Assembly: GCA_905197905.1 (NCBI GenBank)
Contig: CAJKAP010000003.1
Coordinates: 144,801-208,800, forward strand
DNA from: an uncultured Sutterella sp.
GTDB lineage: Bacteria; Pseudomonadota; Gammaproteobacteria; Burkholderiales; Burkholderiaceae_F
Length of the DNA stretch: 64,000 nt
Direction: 5' to 3'
Shown: one piece after another, positions 1 to 8,410 of the stretch
Layout of the letters: each line of letters starts with the position of its first letter
How positions within the stretch are numbered: the stretch's first letter is position 1
Program-made: the position numbers and the translations under genes
The notes under the pieces: model-generated
The model's input: the letters and a program-made list of their open reading frames with translations, nothing else
Database searches by the model: none
What the model was told of the DNA's origin: nothing

Positions 1-1511
1 TGATTCCAGACTACATTGATCGTAAGTTTGGTAGGCAAGAAGTGACCTACCTGGACGATCGTATGGAGCCTGTGCTTCGTGAGACCTACGGCATTATGGT
101 CTATCAGGAACAGGTGATGCGTGTGGCGCAGGTTGTGGGCGGCTACTCGCTGGGTGGCGCAGACTTGCTCCGCCGCGCCATGGGTAAGAAAAACGTCGAG
201 GAAATGAAACGTCAGCGTGCTGTCTTTGTGAAGGGCGCGGGCGAGCGTGGCGTGAAAGAAAGTGTCGCCACGGAAATCTTCGACTTGATGGAAAAGTTCG
301 CGGGCTACGGCTTTAATAAGTCGCACGCGGCTGCTTACTCCTATGTGGCCTATCAGACCGCTTACTTGAAGGTGCACCATACCGCCGCCTTTATGGCAGC
401 TAACTTATGTATGGTGATGGATCAGGCGGAAAAGATGAAGGCATTGCTTGACGATGCGAAAGCTAACGGCGTTAGCATCCTGCCTCCTGACATCAATAAG
501 TCCGACTGGTTCTTCACGGCTCCTGACGCTAAGCACATTCGCTTTGGCTTAGGTGGCATCAAAAATATGGGTCAGCAGCAAATTGAACAGATTATGCAAA
601 GCCGTAAGGAAGAAGGGCCTTTCAAGGATATCTTCGACTTAACGGCGCGCGTGCCAAGTATTTCAGCGCGCTCCTTGGAGCAGCTTATTCGTGCTGGCGC
701 TTTTGATTCGATTGACCTCAACCGTGGTCGCCTCTTTGGGAATGTGAAGCAAGCCGTGACCGCAGGACAAACGGTGGCGGCAAGCGCTGGTCAAAGTAGC
801 CTTTTTGGCGAAGCTGAAGAGGAAGAACGCGTGGTCAATTGGGTGGATGCACCGTCGTGGGCGGGTCCTCGTCAATTGCAAGAAGAAAAGGCTGCATTGG
901 GCTTCTGGCTCTCTGGCCATATGTTTGACTACTACGCCAAAGAAGTGAAGCACTTTAAGACGACGCCCTTGCAGAAGGTCGCAGCGCTTCAAGCGCCTAA
1001 GGGCGGGATGGAACTCCGTATTGCAGGGATTGTTACCGATACGCGTGTTATTCAAGGCAAGAAAGGCCGCTTTGGCGCAGTGATGCTCGACGATGGAGAG
1101 TCGTCCCTTGAAGTGAGTTGCTTCTCGGAAGTGTGGGAGAAATATCGCACGCTCTTTGAAGTCGACAATCTCGTTTGCTTACGAGTCCACGTGCGTTGGA
1201 ATGAGTTCCGTAAAGCCAATAGCATCAGCGTGGTTGATGCAATGGGGATTGAAACCTTCCGTGAACGCACTGCTGAACATATCATGCTTGATGTAGAGGC
1301 CTGCTCCAATGAAGACTTTGAGGAATTAAAGACCATCGTGAGCGAAGCGAGCGCTGATTCAGGCTTAAATGTGGGGGTTACCATTCGCTCGAAAGATTTG
1401 ATGGGGACGCTTTATTTGCCTGTGACAGTTCGCGCTTCGGACGAGGTGATTGAACAGTTTGCACAGCTCAAGGGCGTCACAGCTTCTCACGTGGCATACC
1501 CTGAGAGATAA
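1..1511 (+). CDS. dnaE: DNA polymerase III alpha subunit, C-terminal part (cut by window edge)
   Basis: This is the carboxy-terminal 502 residues of the replicative DNA polymerase, which synthesises both strands inside the holoenzyme. The reading frame is open from base 3 with no start in the window, so the PHP domain and the polymerase aspartates lie upstream of the edge. Visible segments typical of bacterial DnaE are IPDYIDRKFG at the edge, ETYGIMVYQEQVM, GGADLLRRAMGKK and FNKSHAAAYSYVAYQTAYLK (palm/fingers and the start of the beta-binding part). These are followed by an OB-fold region around RIAGIVTDTRVIQGKKG and a short C-terminal domain. The TAA stop is at 1509-1511. No strong terminator follows; the next gene starts 78 bases downstream on the same strand. 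Identity is very secure; only the truncation limits it. Confidence 0.97.
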   Translation, partial: IPDYIDRKFGRQEVTYLDDRMEPVLRETYGIMVYQEQVMRVAQVVGGYSLGGADLLRRAMGKKNVEEMKRQRAVFVKGAGERGVKESVATEIFDLMEKFAGYGFNKSHAAAYSYVAYQTAYLKVHHTAAFMAANLCMVMDQAEKMKALLDDAKANGVSILPPDINKSDWFFTAPDAKHIRFGLGGIKNMGQQQIEQIMQSRKEEGPFKDIFDLTARVPSISARSLEQLIRAGAFDSIDLNRGRLFGNVKQAVTAGQTVAASAGQSSLFGEAEEEERVVNWVDAPSWAGPRQLQEEKAALGFWLSGHMFDYYAKEVKHFKTTPLQKVAALQAPKGGMELRIAGIVTDTRVIQGKKGRFGAVMLDDGESSLEVSCFSEVWEKYRTLFEVDNLVCLRVHVRWNEFRKANSISVVDAMGIETFRERTAEHIMLDVEACSNEDFEELKTIVSEASADSGLNVGVTIRSKDLMGTLYLPVTVRASDEVIEQFAQLKGVTASHVAYPER

Positions 1512-1575
1512 GGGCATTGCGCCTTGATACAATAAGAGGAATTCACATTCCATTGAGTTATTCGCACCGTTTTTT

Positions 1576-1580
1576 GGAGG
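1576..1580 (+). promoter_or_regulatory. Ribosome binding site of the Lys-rich transposase-like gene
   Basis: A GGAGG lies nine bases before the ATG at 1590. It is a strong Shine-Dalgarno sequence and fixes the start of the gene. A weak -10-like TACAAT is present at 1528-1533, but I cannot pair it with a convincing -35 element. Confidence 0.7.
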
Positions 1581-1589
1581 TTAGAGACA

Positions 1590-3479
1590 ATGGCGGTAGA
1601 CAAATCATCGATTAAAGGACTCCCTGAAGGAGCACTTCTCCAAGCAGGGAAAGTGCGCAAGGTATACGTCAAAGTGCCCGTTAAAGGGAGCGACAAAGAG
1701 TTTGTGCGCGACTATATCGGGGAAGTGATCGATGCCGTCTATGTGCCGTATGAAAAAGCGGCTCCCAAGAAAGCGAAGAAGGCAGCGCCTAAGGCTGAGA
1801 AGAAAGCTGAAAAGAAGACGGAAAAGAAACCTGCAGCTAAACCTGCGAAAGCCAAGGCGGTGAAGGCGAAAGCTGAGAAGGCTGAGAAGACTGAGAAGGC
1901 TGAAAAAGTCGCTAAGCCGAAGAAAGCCGAAAAGAAGGTTGAGAAAAAGGCTGAAGAGAAGGTTGAGAAGAAACCCGCGAAAAAGGCAGAAGAAAAGCCC
2001 GCGAAGGCGGAAGTTGCGCCAGAAAAGACTGCGAAAAAGCCCGCTCCTCGAAAAGTGATTCCGATTGCGCATCCGCTTCCCGTCTTTAAGAAGTGGGACG
2101 ATAAGATGGTGAATCAATTGCTGGACGACGGCTACATCGAAGAAGCCGCTCAGCTCGTGATGAATGGGAACCCTTCTGTCATTCCTCGTGGTTTTGTAGA
2201 GCTCTTCCGCTTCTTTAGTGAAAACTCCACCTGGGCTCGCGTGATCAAGGATCACTTTGGCGAATATGCTCAAGGCGTGATGGGGGCGGCGAACTACTAT
2301 TTCTTAAATAGCTGGCGTCACCTTGGCGAATACTCTGATTTCCGTGCGATTGTGCCGGGCGCGACGATGCCCTTAGAAAAGTTGGGGGCACGTCTCGAAA
2401 AAATCCGCAAAGAAAAGGTCACCAAGCGCGACCGTATGGGACGTAACTACATCGTGCAGGTTTTCCACGGTGAAAACATGGACGTGGGTCTTTGCGAACA
2501 TCCCTTCTTCGTCAATATCTTTGATATCGCGAATCAGTCGAGCGTCGCGGGTTACACCGTGGTGCAAGAAAACGCGGAAAGTATTCCTGGGTCTTTGGAC
2601 TTAGTGGAAACCGCGGTTGATCAACTGCTCAACACGGGTTCCATCCTCAAAGGGGCAAGCCCCTTGTTGACACTTGATGCAAATGCCTACTCTTTGGCAG
2701 AAGCAATGCAGTTGGGGAAAAACAATATTCGCTCCTTGACCTTCCTCTGCGCAGCTGACTTAGGCAACGCCGATGTGCAAGCGCTGATTGATAAAGCCGC
2801 GCCTCGCTTAAAAGCAGAAGCCGCGCGTGGTCACGGTAAGTACGCAAGCGTTACCGTACCGCTCAACGACCCCGCAAAGATTCAAGCGCATATTTTCTTG
2901 AGTACGGATGCCGCGGTGCGCGATCGTGTGGCAAAAGAATTTGCCGCCAACCTTCGCAACTTTGAAACGATGACGCCGTTGAGTCGCATTCAAAGCGATT
3001 GGCGTCGCTTCTTTGTGCTCGACAAGAATGGGAACATCATCTCTCGCCGTGAAGAGATGATTGAAGCCTATCGCCGTCAGGCTGGACATTGGGTGCTTTT
3101 GACAAACGGTGTGCCAGACGCGCAGCTTGCGATGAATCTCTACAGCTTTGCCTATGATCAGCAAAGCGTGGTAACGGGGTTCTGCCGTGCAGCTTATGGC
3201 GAGCTTCCCCGTCATCCGATGTTGGACGACCCGAAGGCACTCGTGGCGATGGTGAACACCATGGTGGCCTTCTCGGTCTTCACGCACAATAGTTTGGATA
3301 AGAAGATGAATGGCACCGAGCTCTACCGTCAGGTAAGTCTCTACGATGCATTCCGCTTCATGATGAGCTATGCCCTGATGCGCCACGAAGATGGTACCTT
3401 CTTCAATATGGTTGGACCAGAAGGGAAGCGCTTCTTGAAGGCCTTAGGGCTTGATGCGAAGGACCGTGTGCACGACTAA
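1590..3479 (+). CDS. Transposase-derived protein (IS4/IS1634-like), Lys/Ala/Glu-rich, probably not catalytic
   Basis: 629 residues with a strong ribosome binding site. Residues 1-50 resemble the small N-terminal domain of IS1634-type transposases (AGKVRKVYVKVP then YIGEVIDAVYVP). Residues about 50-160 are an extreme Lys/Ala/Glu/Pro tract of the kind seen in histone-H1-like proteins. The remainder follows the order of an IS4-superfamily DDE core: a central block ending GYTVVQENAESIPGS, then LLTLDANAYSLAEAMQLG where active enzymes carry DRGYYS, and YDQQSVVTGF where they carry the catalytic Glu (Y...vE..F). Thus the Glu appears lost, and the DRG motif has become DAN. The frame is intact over 1.9 kb with codon use like its neighbours, which argues against recent decay. 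It could be a domesticated DNA-binding protein; function unknown. The family link is a by-eye motif reading, not a search result. Confidence 0.6.
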   Translation: MAVDKSSIKGLPEGALLQAGKVRKVYVKVPVKGSDKEFVRDYIGEVIDAVYVPYEKAAPKKAKKAAPKAEKKAEKKTEKKPAAKPAKAKAVKAKAEKAEKTEKAEKVAKPKKAEKKVEKKAEEKVEKKPAKKAEEKPAKAEVAPEKTAKKPAPRKVIPIAHPLPVFKKWDDKMVNQLLDDGYIEEAAQLVMNGNPSVIPRGFVELFRFFSENSTWARVIKDHFGEYAQGVMGAANYYFLNSWRHLGEYSDFRAIVPGATMPLEKLGARLEKIRKEKVTKRDRMGRNYIVQVFHGENMDVGLCEHPFFVNIFDIANQSSVAGYTVVQENAESIPGSLDLVETAVDQLLNTGSILKGASPLLTLDANAYSLAEAMQLGKNNIRSLTFLCAADLGNADVQALIDKAAPRLKAEAARGHGKYASVTVPLNDPAKIQAHIFLSTDAAVRDRVAKEFAANLRNFETMTPLSRIQSDWRRFFVLDKNGNIISRREEMIEAYRRQAGHWVLLTNGVPDAQLAMNLYSFAYDQQSVVTGFCRAAYGELPRHPMLDDPKALVAMVNTMVAFSVFTHNSLDKKMNGTELYRQVSLYDAFRFMMSYALMRHEDGTFFNMVGPEGKRFLKALGLDAKDRVHD

Positions 3480-3489
3480 AAAAGAGAAT

Positions 3490-3527
3490 ATGTGGGAGAG
3501 TTGACTGGTGAAGTTTCTCTCCCACAT
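3490..3527. terminator. Inverted repeat, first of two tandem hairpins
   Basis: ATGTGGGAGAG at 3490-3500 is perfectly complementary to CTCTCCCACAT at 3517-3527, an 11-bp stem with a 16-base loop, placed 11 bases after the stop of the Lys-rich transposase-like gene. No U-run follows, so it may be a Rho-assisted end, an RNA-stability element or a protein site rather than a classical terminator. Confidence 0.6.
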
Positions 3528-3551
3528 GCACAAAGCCCCTTTCCTTTGTGC
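3528..3551. repeat. Inverted repeat, second of two tandem hairpins
   Basis: GCACAAAG (3528-3535) and CTTTGTGC (3544-3551) form an 8-bp perfect stem with an 8-base loop. It begins at the very next base after the previous hairpin, so the two would stack end to end in RNA or extrude as adjacent cruciforms in DNA. Confidence 0.6.
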
Positions 3552-3622
3552 AACCAAGACCAAATTTCACAGAAATCCAGAGAAGAGAGAAACTCAAAAT
3601 CGTTCTCTTAAAAGGAAAGACC

Positions 3623-5041
3623 ATGGAAAGAAAACAAAGCTCACCACTTCCTTTTGAGCCTACCCGTGAACAGCTTAGAAAGCTTCCAGATGGAGTAGCT
3701 CTCACCTTTAGAGAAACGCTTCAGCGCACGAAAGCTGGTAGAGCTTACCGAGTCTGGGTGGCGGAATACTACGACAAAGAGAAAAAGCGCTACGTCTATA
3801 TCGGCAGTAAGCGTATGGAAGAACTCAAAGGATATCTCCTTAATCAGTTCGAAAAACATCCTCGTGAAAGAGTGATTTTTGAGCAACTCGATGTCGGTGG
3901 AATGGCCTCTGATAATGCAGGGACGGTGATTAAACATGGAACCCTAGAAGAGGATATGCCCAAAGCCTGGAAACGTTACGCCTATAAACGCTTCCCGCGC
4001 ATTAACCGTTGGCATATTCTGTCTAGCATTGTGATTTCGACATTGACTGATGGTAGTGATACCAAAACAATTGTGGAACATCTTCAAAAATACAAAAAGA
4101 AGTACCGAACAGTGTATTTCTACGGAAGAGATTGGCATGTTGACCAATTGACGGAAGAAGCGCTACAGCATTTCTTATCGCTTCACAAGGAAGATGGGTT
4201 TATCGACATTGATCGAGAAAGCTTTGAAAAGGTCGAGAGTGATCTGTACCACGAAGTGCTTGATGGTCCAGCACCTGTATCTGTTAACGATTCCATTATT
4301 TTTTCTTGCTACCAAAACCAGCCTTCCGATGCTTACCATCATTTGCTTTTAGGACTAGATCCAGAAACGGAGAATACTTTTATGCCGTTGATGTGGTTCT
4401 GGGGACTGAAGCTCAACCACTCGTTGGTGACGGCTAGAAAAGAAAATGCAGACTCCGAAATAGCCTATGCTGTACTGGAAGCAGGAGGAAACTATTGCTT
4501 TGAAGTGGGCGAAGGTGTGCTTTATGACGAAGTGAAGTCGTACTTCCGTCGACATATTCGCAAGGCAGGGAAAGCTATTCAATTTGACGCTCTCGATGAA
4601 GAGAAAATGGCGAGAGAGTATTGGTTGCTTCCTGCAAATAAATTCAAGAAAGAAAACCTTACCGCGTGGCCAGGTTTAGTGGGTGGTACGATTGTTGTGC
4701 TAGCTTCAACGAAACACGCCCGAAAGGATGAAGAGACAACCTATCAATATTTCCTCTCCTCTCTGGGTTTTGGAGACGAAAAAACAGAGAAAGCGCTGGA
4801 ATCGTCTTTGCGTAGCACGGTTTACACCGAAGAACCATCACCTTTCTTCTATGACATTTCGTGTGAATCAACCTATTTACAGTGCCGCGATCCTGCAAGA
4901 ATTGCTTTTGAAGTGAAACTCGAACTTCTTAGAAAAGAGCTAGGAGAGCAGTTCAAGTTTACGTTAGGCATGAAAGGTTTTGGATATTCAGACACGCCAC
5001 GAGCAATGATCACCTTTGAGAGAAAAATTAGACCAGAGTAG
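3623..5041 (+). CDS. Transposase-derived protein (ISAs1/H-repeat-like), probably not catalytic
   Basis: 472 residues from the ATG at 3623, preceded by an AAAGGAAAG ribosome site; an in-frame GTG at 3548 lies inside the upstream hairpin and is less likely. Residues about 15-55 (AGRAYRVWVAEYYDKEKKRY, then YIGS) match the N-terminal domain of IS1634-type transposases and echo the N-terminus of the preceding gene. The body follows the ISAs1 order. VSVNDSIIF sits where DGK and the first Asp belong; LVTARKENADSEIA where VTxDA and the second Asp belong; NYCFEVGEG replaces Yxxx(K)xNQ; AREYW resembles the HGRxExR region; WPGL followed by TYQYFLSSL matches WpGl...yyisSL. The R-HW-IEN motif is unrecognisable. 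At least two catalytic Asp are absent, yet the frame is intact. Richer in A+T than the flanking genes. A domesticated or non-enzymatic role is inferred. Confidence 0.6.
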   Translation: MERKQSSPLPFEPTREQLRKLPDGVALTFRETLQRTKAGRAYRVWVAEYYDKEKKRYVYIGSKRMEELKGYLLNQFEKHPRERVIFEQLDVGGMASDNAGTVIKHGTLEEDMPKAWKRYAYKRFPRINRWHILSSIVISTLTDGSDTKTIVEHLQKYKKKYRTVYFYGRDWHVDQLTEEALQHFLSLHKEDGFIDIDRESFEKVESDLYHEVLDGPAPVSVNDSIIFSCYQNQPSDAYHHLLLGLDPETENTFMPLMWFWGLKLNHSLVTARKENADSEIAYAVLEAGGNYCFEVGEGVLYDEVKSYFRRHIRKAGKAIQFDALDEEKMAREYWLLPANKFKKENLTAWPGLVGGTIVVLASTKHARKDEETTYQYFLSSLGFGDEKTEKALESSLRSTVYTEEPSPFFYDISCESTYLQCRDPARIAFEVKLELLRKELGEQFKFTLGMKGFGYSDTPRAMITFERKIRPE

Positions 5042-5108
5042 TTTTTTCGCCATTTGAGAAAATGACTACTGACATTGCCTCGTTTTTGTGAGAGACTATT
5101 CATTACAT

Positions 5109-5136
5109 AGCGAGACGGTTAAATCATCGTCTCGCT
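5109..5136. terminator. Hairpin between the ISAs1-like gene and the helicase gene
   Basis: AGCGAGACG (5109-5117) pairs with CGTCTCGCT (5128-5136) around a 10-base loop and is followed by TCCTTT. It is probably the transcript end of the upstream gene, separating it from the helicase-nuclease gene that starts 34 bases later. Confidence 0.55.
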
Positions 5137-5170
5137 TCCTTTAGAAGACCAACAACATAGAGACACTGCC

Positions 5171-8100
5171 ATGCTCAGTAATTTTGACGTCCTAGAAAAG
5201 TACTATCCCACAATGGCGAAAGCCGCTAAACAAGCAGAGGCAGATTTCCGAGCAGGTGAGTTTCAGCATTGTGCGCGACAATTGCGAGCGTTTTTAGAAA
5301 TTGCCTTATATACCTTTCAAAAGATAGATTTGACTAAGGATAATAAACCGCAGGTTAACGATCTGATTAAGGATGTTGTGAAAAAGGGGATGCCATCGGA
5401 GATTATGTGCCACTGCAAGGCATTACAGAGAGAGGGGAATATCGCGTCTCACACCACATTTCAAGCAAACGCGCAAGGACGAGTGGAGTACGTTTACAAG
5501 ACCTACGATAAGCGCAGAGCAACTGCACTTGTGGAGGACGCTTATGAAGTTGCCAAATGGTTTGTTCAGGGTCGTGACCGCAACGTTAAGTACCCTCCTT
5601 TTGTGACGCCAGACGGCTCTGACATCAAACATAAAGAAGCTCCCATTCCAGTAGCGAAAACGCATTTTAATAAAGAGCAAGAGGAAATCATTGCGCTTCG
5701 CACTGGGCTCCATTTAGTGCTTGCGCCTCCTGGGTGTGGGAAAACAGCCGTTTTGACGGAACGCATTGCGCAAGCGATTGATAACGGGATGGATCCTGAG
5801 GATATGCTTTGCCTCACCTTTACCAATCGTGCTGCGCGTGGGATGCAGGAGCGAATTGCTGAGCGTATTGGACAAACAAGAGTTGCTGGGTGCTATGTTG
5901 GTAACATTCACCGTTTCTGCTCAAAGTTTCTCTTTGATAAAGAACTTGTTCCCGAAACTTCTGAAATTCTTGATGAAGAAGATTCCAACGATGTGGTCTT
6001 GCGTCTTTTGGAGGAAAATGGCATTACTGGTTTGAAGGCAGACTATAAGCCTTATGAGTTGGGCAATATTTTGCGCTACATCACCACAAAAGCCGATTTA
6101 CTTTACCTTGAGGCACGCAATTTCCCAGTAGAGTTGCGCCCAGCCTTGCCAGAGTTGCCTAACCCTTTAAAGAATCTCTCTGAACAAGATTTAGCTTGGT
6201 TGACGCAAGGCGCAAAACTCTTCTTAGAGTACAAAACTGAGCAGAATTTGCTTAACTTTAATGATCTGCTTTACCACGCGTATGAAGAACTGAGTAAACC
6301 CAATTCTGCTATGAAGCGCTACCCGTGGATTCAGGTCGATGAAGTGCAGGATCTTTCTCCCCTGCAGCTAAAACTTGTGGAATTGCTTTGGGATAAAGAT
6401 CAACCAGGCAGCGTTTGTGTTTATTTGGGCGACGAGCAGCAGGCGATCTTCTCCTTTATGGGGGCAAAGCTCGCCAAACTGATGGAATTGAAAACTGATA
6501 AGACAGTTCTCCATCGGCTATTTAGCAATTTCCGCTCGCCAGACTATTTGCTAGAGGTTTTCAATAAGTTTGCGGTGCATGAACTTCGTTGCTCTGAAGA
6601 ATTGCTCCCCAAAGCCATGGTGCATGAACCTCCACCTAAGCAAGCCTTGCAAATGTCGCGTTTTTCTACAAGTAGCAATGAAGAAGAGGCGGTGGCTGAG
6701 TTGATTGCTAAGGCTCCGAAGGGCGAGCGCACTGCGATTCTCGTGAGCAAAAATGCCTCCGCAGACTCCATGAGTCAGCGTTTGAATCTGGCTAACATTG
6801 CTCACTTCAAAATTTCTGGACGAGATATTTTCTATTACGACGCGATCAAGACGGCAACAGCCTATTTGGACGTGTTGATGAAACCGTACCAGTACTCTCC
6901 GTGGGCCAAGCTGATTTATCGCTTGAATAAGCGTGACGACGTCAAACTCAAAGACATCCGTGACTTTCTATGGAGAAAGCTTCCCCTCTATGGTCTATTG
7001 CCTTTTGATTTGATGGTTTATCAGTCGCCAGAAGAGGATAGTGCGGAACCCATTAGCTACATCGATGACTTCGCCAAAGCCTACGAAGGGGAATTGGTGG
7101 TATTCGATACGGAAACCACTGGGCTCGAAGTTGGCGTCGATGAAGTGGTGCAGATTGCCGCCGTTAAACTTCACCACGGTAAAGTGGTTGATCGCTTTGA
7201 ACGCTTTTTGAAAGTTAGCCGTCCGATTCCTCCGATGTTGGGCAATATTCCCAATCCGATGATTGAGGAGTACGCCAAGCATAAGGACCAATTAGAAGAC
7301 CCAGGCATTGCGCTTTGGGATTTTATGGACTTTGTGGGTGAGGCACCAGTGGTAGGCCACAATGTGGAATATGACTGCTCGATTGTCGATTCGCAAATGC
7401 TGATTCTTCAAAAGCAGCTTCGTGAAGTTGAAACTCAGTTGGGAGAAAAGATTTCAGCAGGAAGAGCGCCACTGCAAAAGCGTTTTGATACGTTGATGCT
7501 CTCTTATGCCTTTGAGCGTCAGATTTGTGAAACGCTAGGATTGGCTCGCCTGAAGTCGCACAAGTTGAAAGACATGATCGCAACGTTGGGACTCGCTGGC
7601 GTGAATTCTCACAAAGCAGATGATGACGTAGAGGCAACCGTTAATCTTTTAGAGTGGTTCTACGCACATGCAGGTGAACGGGCAGGCAAGCGTCGCGAAT
7701 TTAGGAAGCTTCCCAAAATTCGCACGATGAGTGAGCGTCTGCGCACGCAGTTCTTAGAACTCTATCTATCGCACAAAGAATTGATGTTCTGGGTGAAAGA
7801 CCCGGAGAGCGAAGCGGTTTTGGTACAGGTCTTCCGTGAATTTATTGAATGGTTACCGCGCTACACCGAGCAGCAAGATGAAATCGCCACCTTGCTCACG
7901 AAGCTTCCCGTGATTTATCGATACCTCGATCAGGAACTCATCAATAAAGAGGCGCACAGAACGCTCTACGCGCAATTGCAAGCCTATCAAACGCAGATTG
8001 CTGCGCTGAGAGAAACCGATTTGTGTGGTTCCTCAGTGATCGAGGAGAAAATCTTCATTTCGACCGTTCATAAAGCGAAGGGTCTGGAATTCGAGAATGT

Positions 8101-8323
8101 GATTGTGATGAATGTAGTGGACGGCGTCTATCCGTTCTTCTCGAGCAAAACGATGGAAGAGCAACTGGAAGACGCCAGAAAACTCTATGTGGCGATGACG
8201 CGTGCGAAAAAGACGCTTCATATCACGTATAACGAAGAGCCTAACTGGGCGGGTTATCCGCGAAAAAAGAGTCCTTTCTTGCTGTCGATTGAAGAGGATT
8301 TCAATATCAATCGAGGTCCGTAA
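5171..8323 (+). CDS. DUF4145-UvrD/Rep helicase with inserted DnaQ (DEDDh) exonuclease
   Basis: 1050 residues. Residues 1-135 look like a DUF4145/HsdR N-terminal domain (CARQLRAFLEIAL; REGNIASH). Superfamily-1 helicase motifs follow: Q-motif HFNKEQEEII, Walker A APPGCGKT (about 185-192), Ia LTFTNRAARGMQERI, II VDEVQD (about 390), III YLGDEQQAIFSFMG, IV FSNFRSP, V STVHKAKGLEF (about 963) and VI LYVAMTRAKKTL (about 1007). Between motifs IV and V sits a complete 3'-5' exonuclease: Exo I VVFDTETTGLE (about 645), Exo II VGHNVEYDC, Exo III HKADDDVEAT (about 813), with all DEDDh acids and the His present. It should unwind and degrade DNA 3'-5'. DUF4145 is best known at the N-terminus of type I restriction R subunits, so a role in genome defence or repair is possible but not shown. 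It stands alone between hairpins. Confidence 0.85.
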   Translation: MLSNFDVLEKYYPTMAKAAKQAEADFRAGEFQHCARQLRAFLEIALYTFQKIDLTKDNKPQVNDLIKDVVKKGMPSEIMCHCKALQREGNIASHTTFQANAQGRVEYVYKTYDKRRATALVEDAYEVAKWFVQGRDRNVKYPPFVTPDGSDIKHKEAPIPVAKTHFNKEQEEIIALRTGLHLVLAPPGCGKTAVLTERIAQAIDNGMDPEDMLCLTFTNRAARGMQERIAERIGQTRVAGCYVGNIHRFCSKFLFDKELVPETSEILDEEDSNDVVLRLLEENGITGLKADYKPYELGNILRYITTKADLLYLEARNFPVELRPALPELPNPLKNLSEQDLAWLTQGAKLFLEYKTEQNLLNFNDLLYHAYEELSKPNSAMKRYPWIQVDEVQDLSPLQLKLVELLWDKDQPGSVCVYLGDEQQAIFSFMGAKLAKLMELKTDKTVLHRLFSNFRSPDYLLEVFNKFAVHELRCSEELLPKAMVHEPPPKQALQMSRFSTSSNEEEAVAELIAKAPKGERTAILVSKNASADSMSQRLNLANIAHFKISGRDIFYYDAIKTATAYLDVLMKPYQYSPWAKLIYRLNKRDDVKLKDIRDFLWRKLPLYGLLPFDLMVYQSPEEDSAEPISYIDDFAKAYEGELVVFDTETTGLEVGVDEVVQIAAVKLHHGKVVDRFERFLKVSRPIPPMLGNIPNPMIEEYAKHKDQLEDPGIALWDFMDFVGEAPVVGHNVEYDCSIVDSQMLILQKQLREVETQLGEKISAGRAPLQKRFDTLMLSYAFERQICETLGLARLKSHKLKDMIATLGLAGVNSHKADDDVEATVNLLEWFYAHAGERAGKRREFRKLPKIRTMSERLRTQFLELYLSHKELMFWVKDPESEAVLVQVFREFIEWLPRYTEQQDEIATLLTKLPVIYRYLDQELINKEAHRTLYAQLQAYQTQIAALRETDLCGSSVIEEKIFISTVHKAKGLEFENVIVMNVVDGVYPFFSSKTMEEQLEDARKLYVAMTRAKKTLHITYNEEPNWAGYPRKKSPFLLSIEEDFNINRGP

Positions 8324-8334
8324 CTTTCCAATAA

Positions 8335-8384
8335 AGAGGGCGCTACCACCTAACCTCGGAGCAGGTCAGGAAGTAGCGCCCTCT
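8335..8384. terminator. Bidirectional terminator between convergent genes
   Basis: A 12-bp perfect stem, AGAGGGCGCTAC (8335-8346) and GTAGCGCCCTCT (8373-8384), with a smaller ACCT/AGGT stem inside, lies between the converging helicase and racemase genes. The minus-strand exit is T-rich. Confidence 0.8.
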
Positions 8385-8410
8385 GTCCTCATAGACGGTT
8401 CAAAAGAGCT

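Noticed and set aside
1605..2273. Leu/Phe/Arg-rich frame opposite the Lys-rich tract that resembles a membrane protein
   Set aside because: It is the reverse complement of AAG/GCT/GAA repeats, which automatically reads as Leu/Phe/Ser; no start signal.
1590..5041. Active insertion sequences
   Set aside because: The catalytic residues are missing in both proteins and I find no terminal inverted repeats or short target duplications around them.
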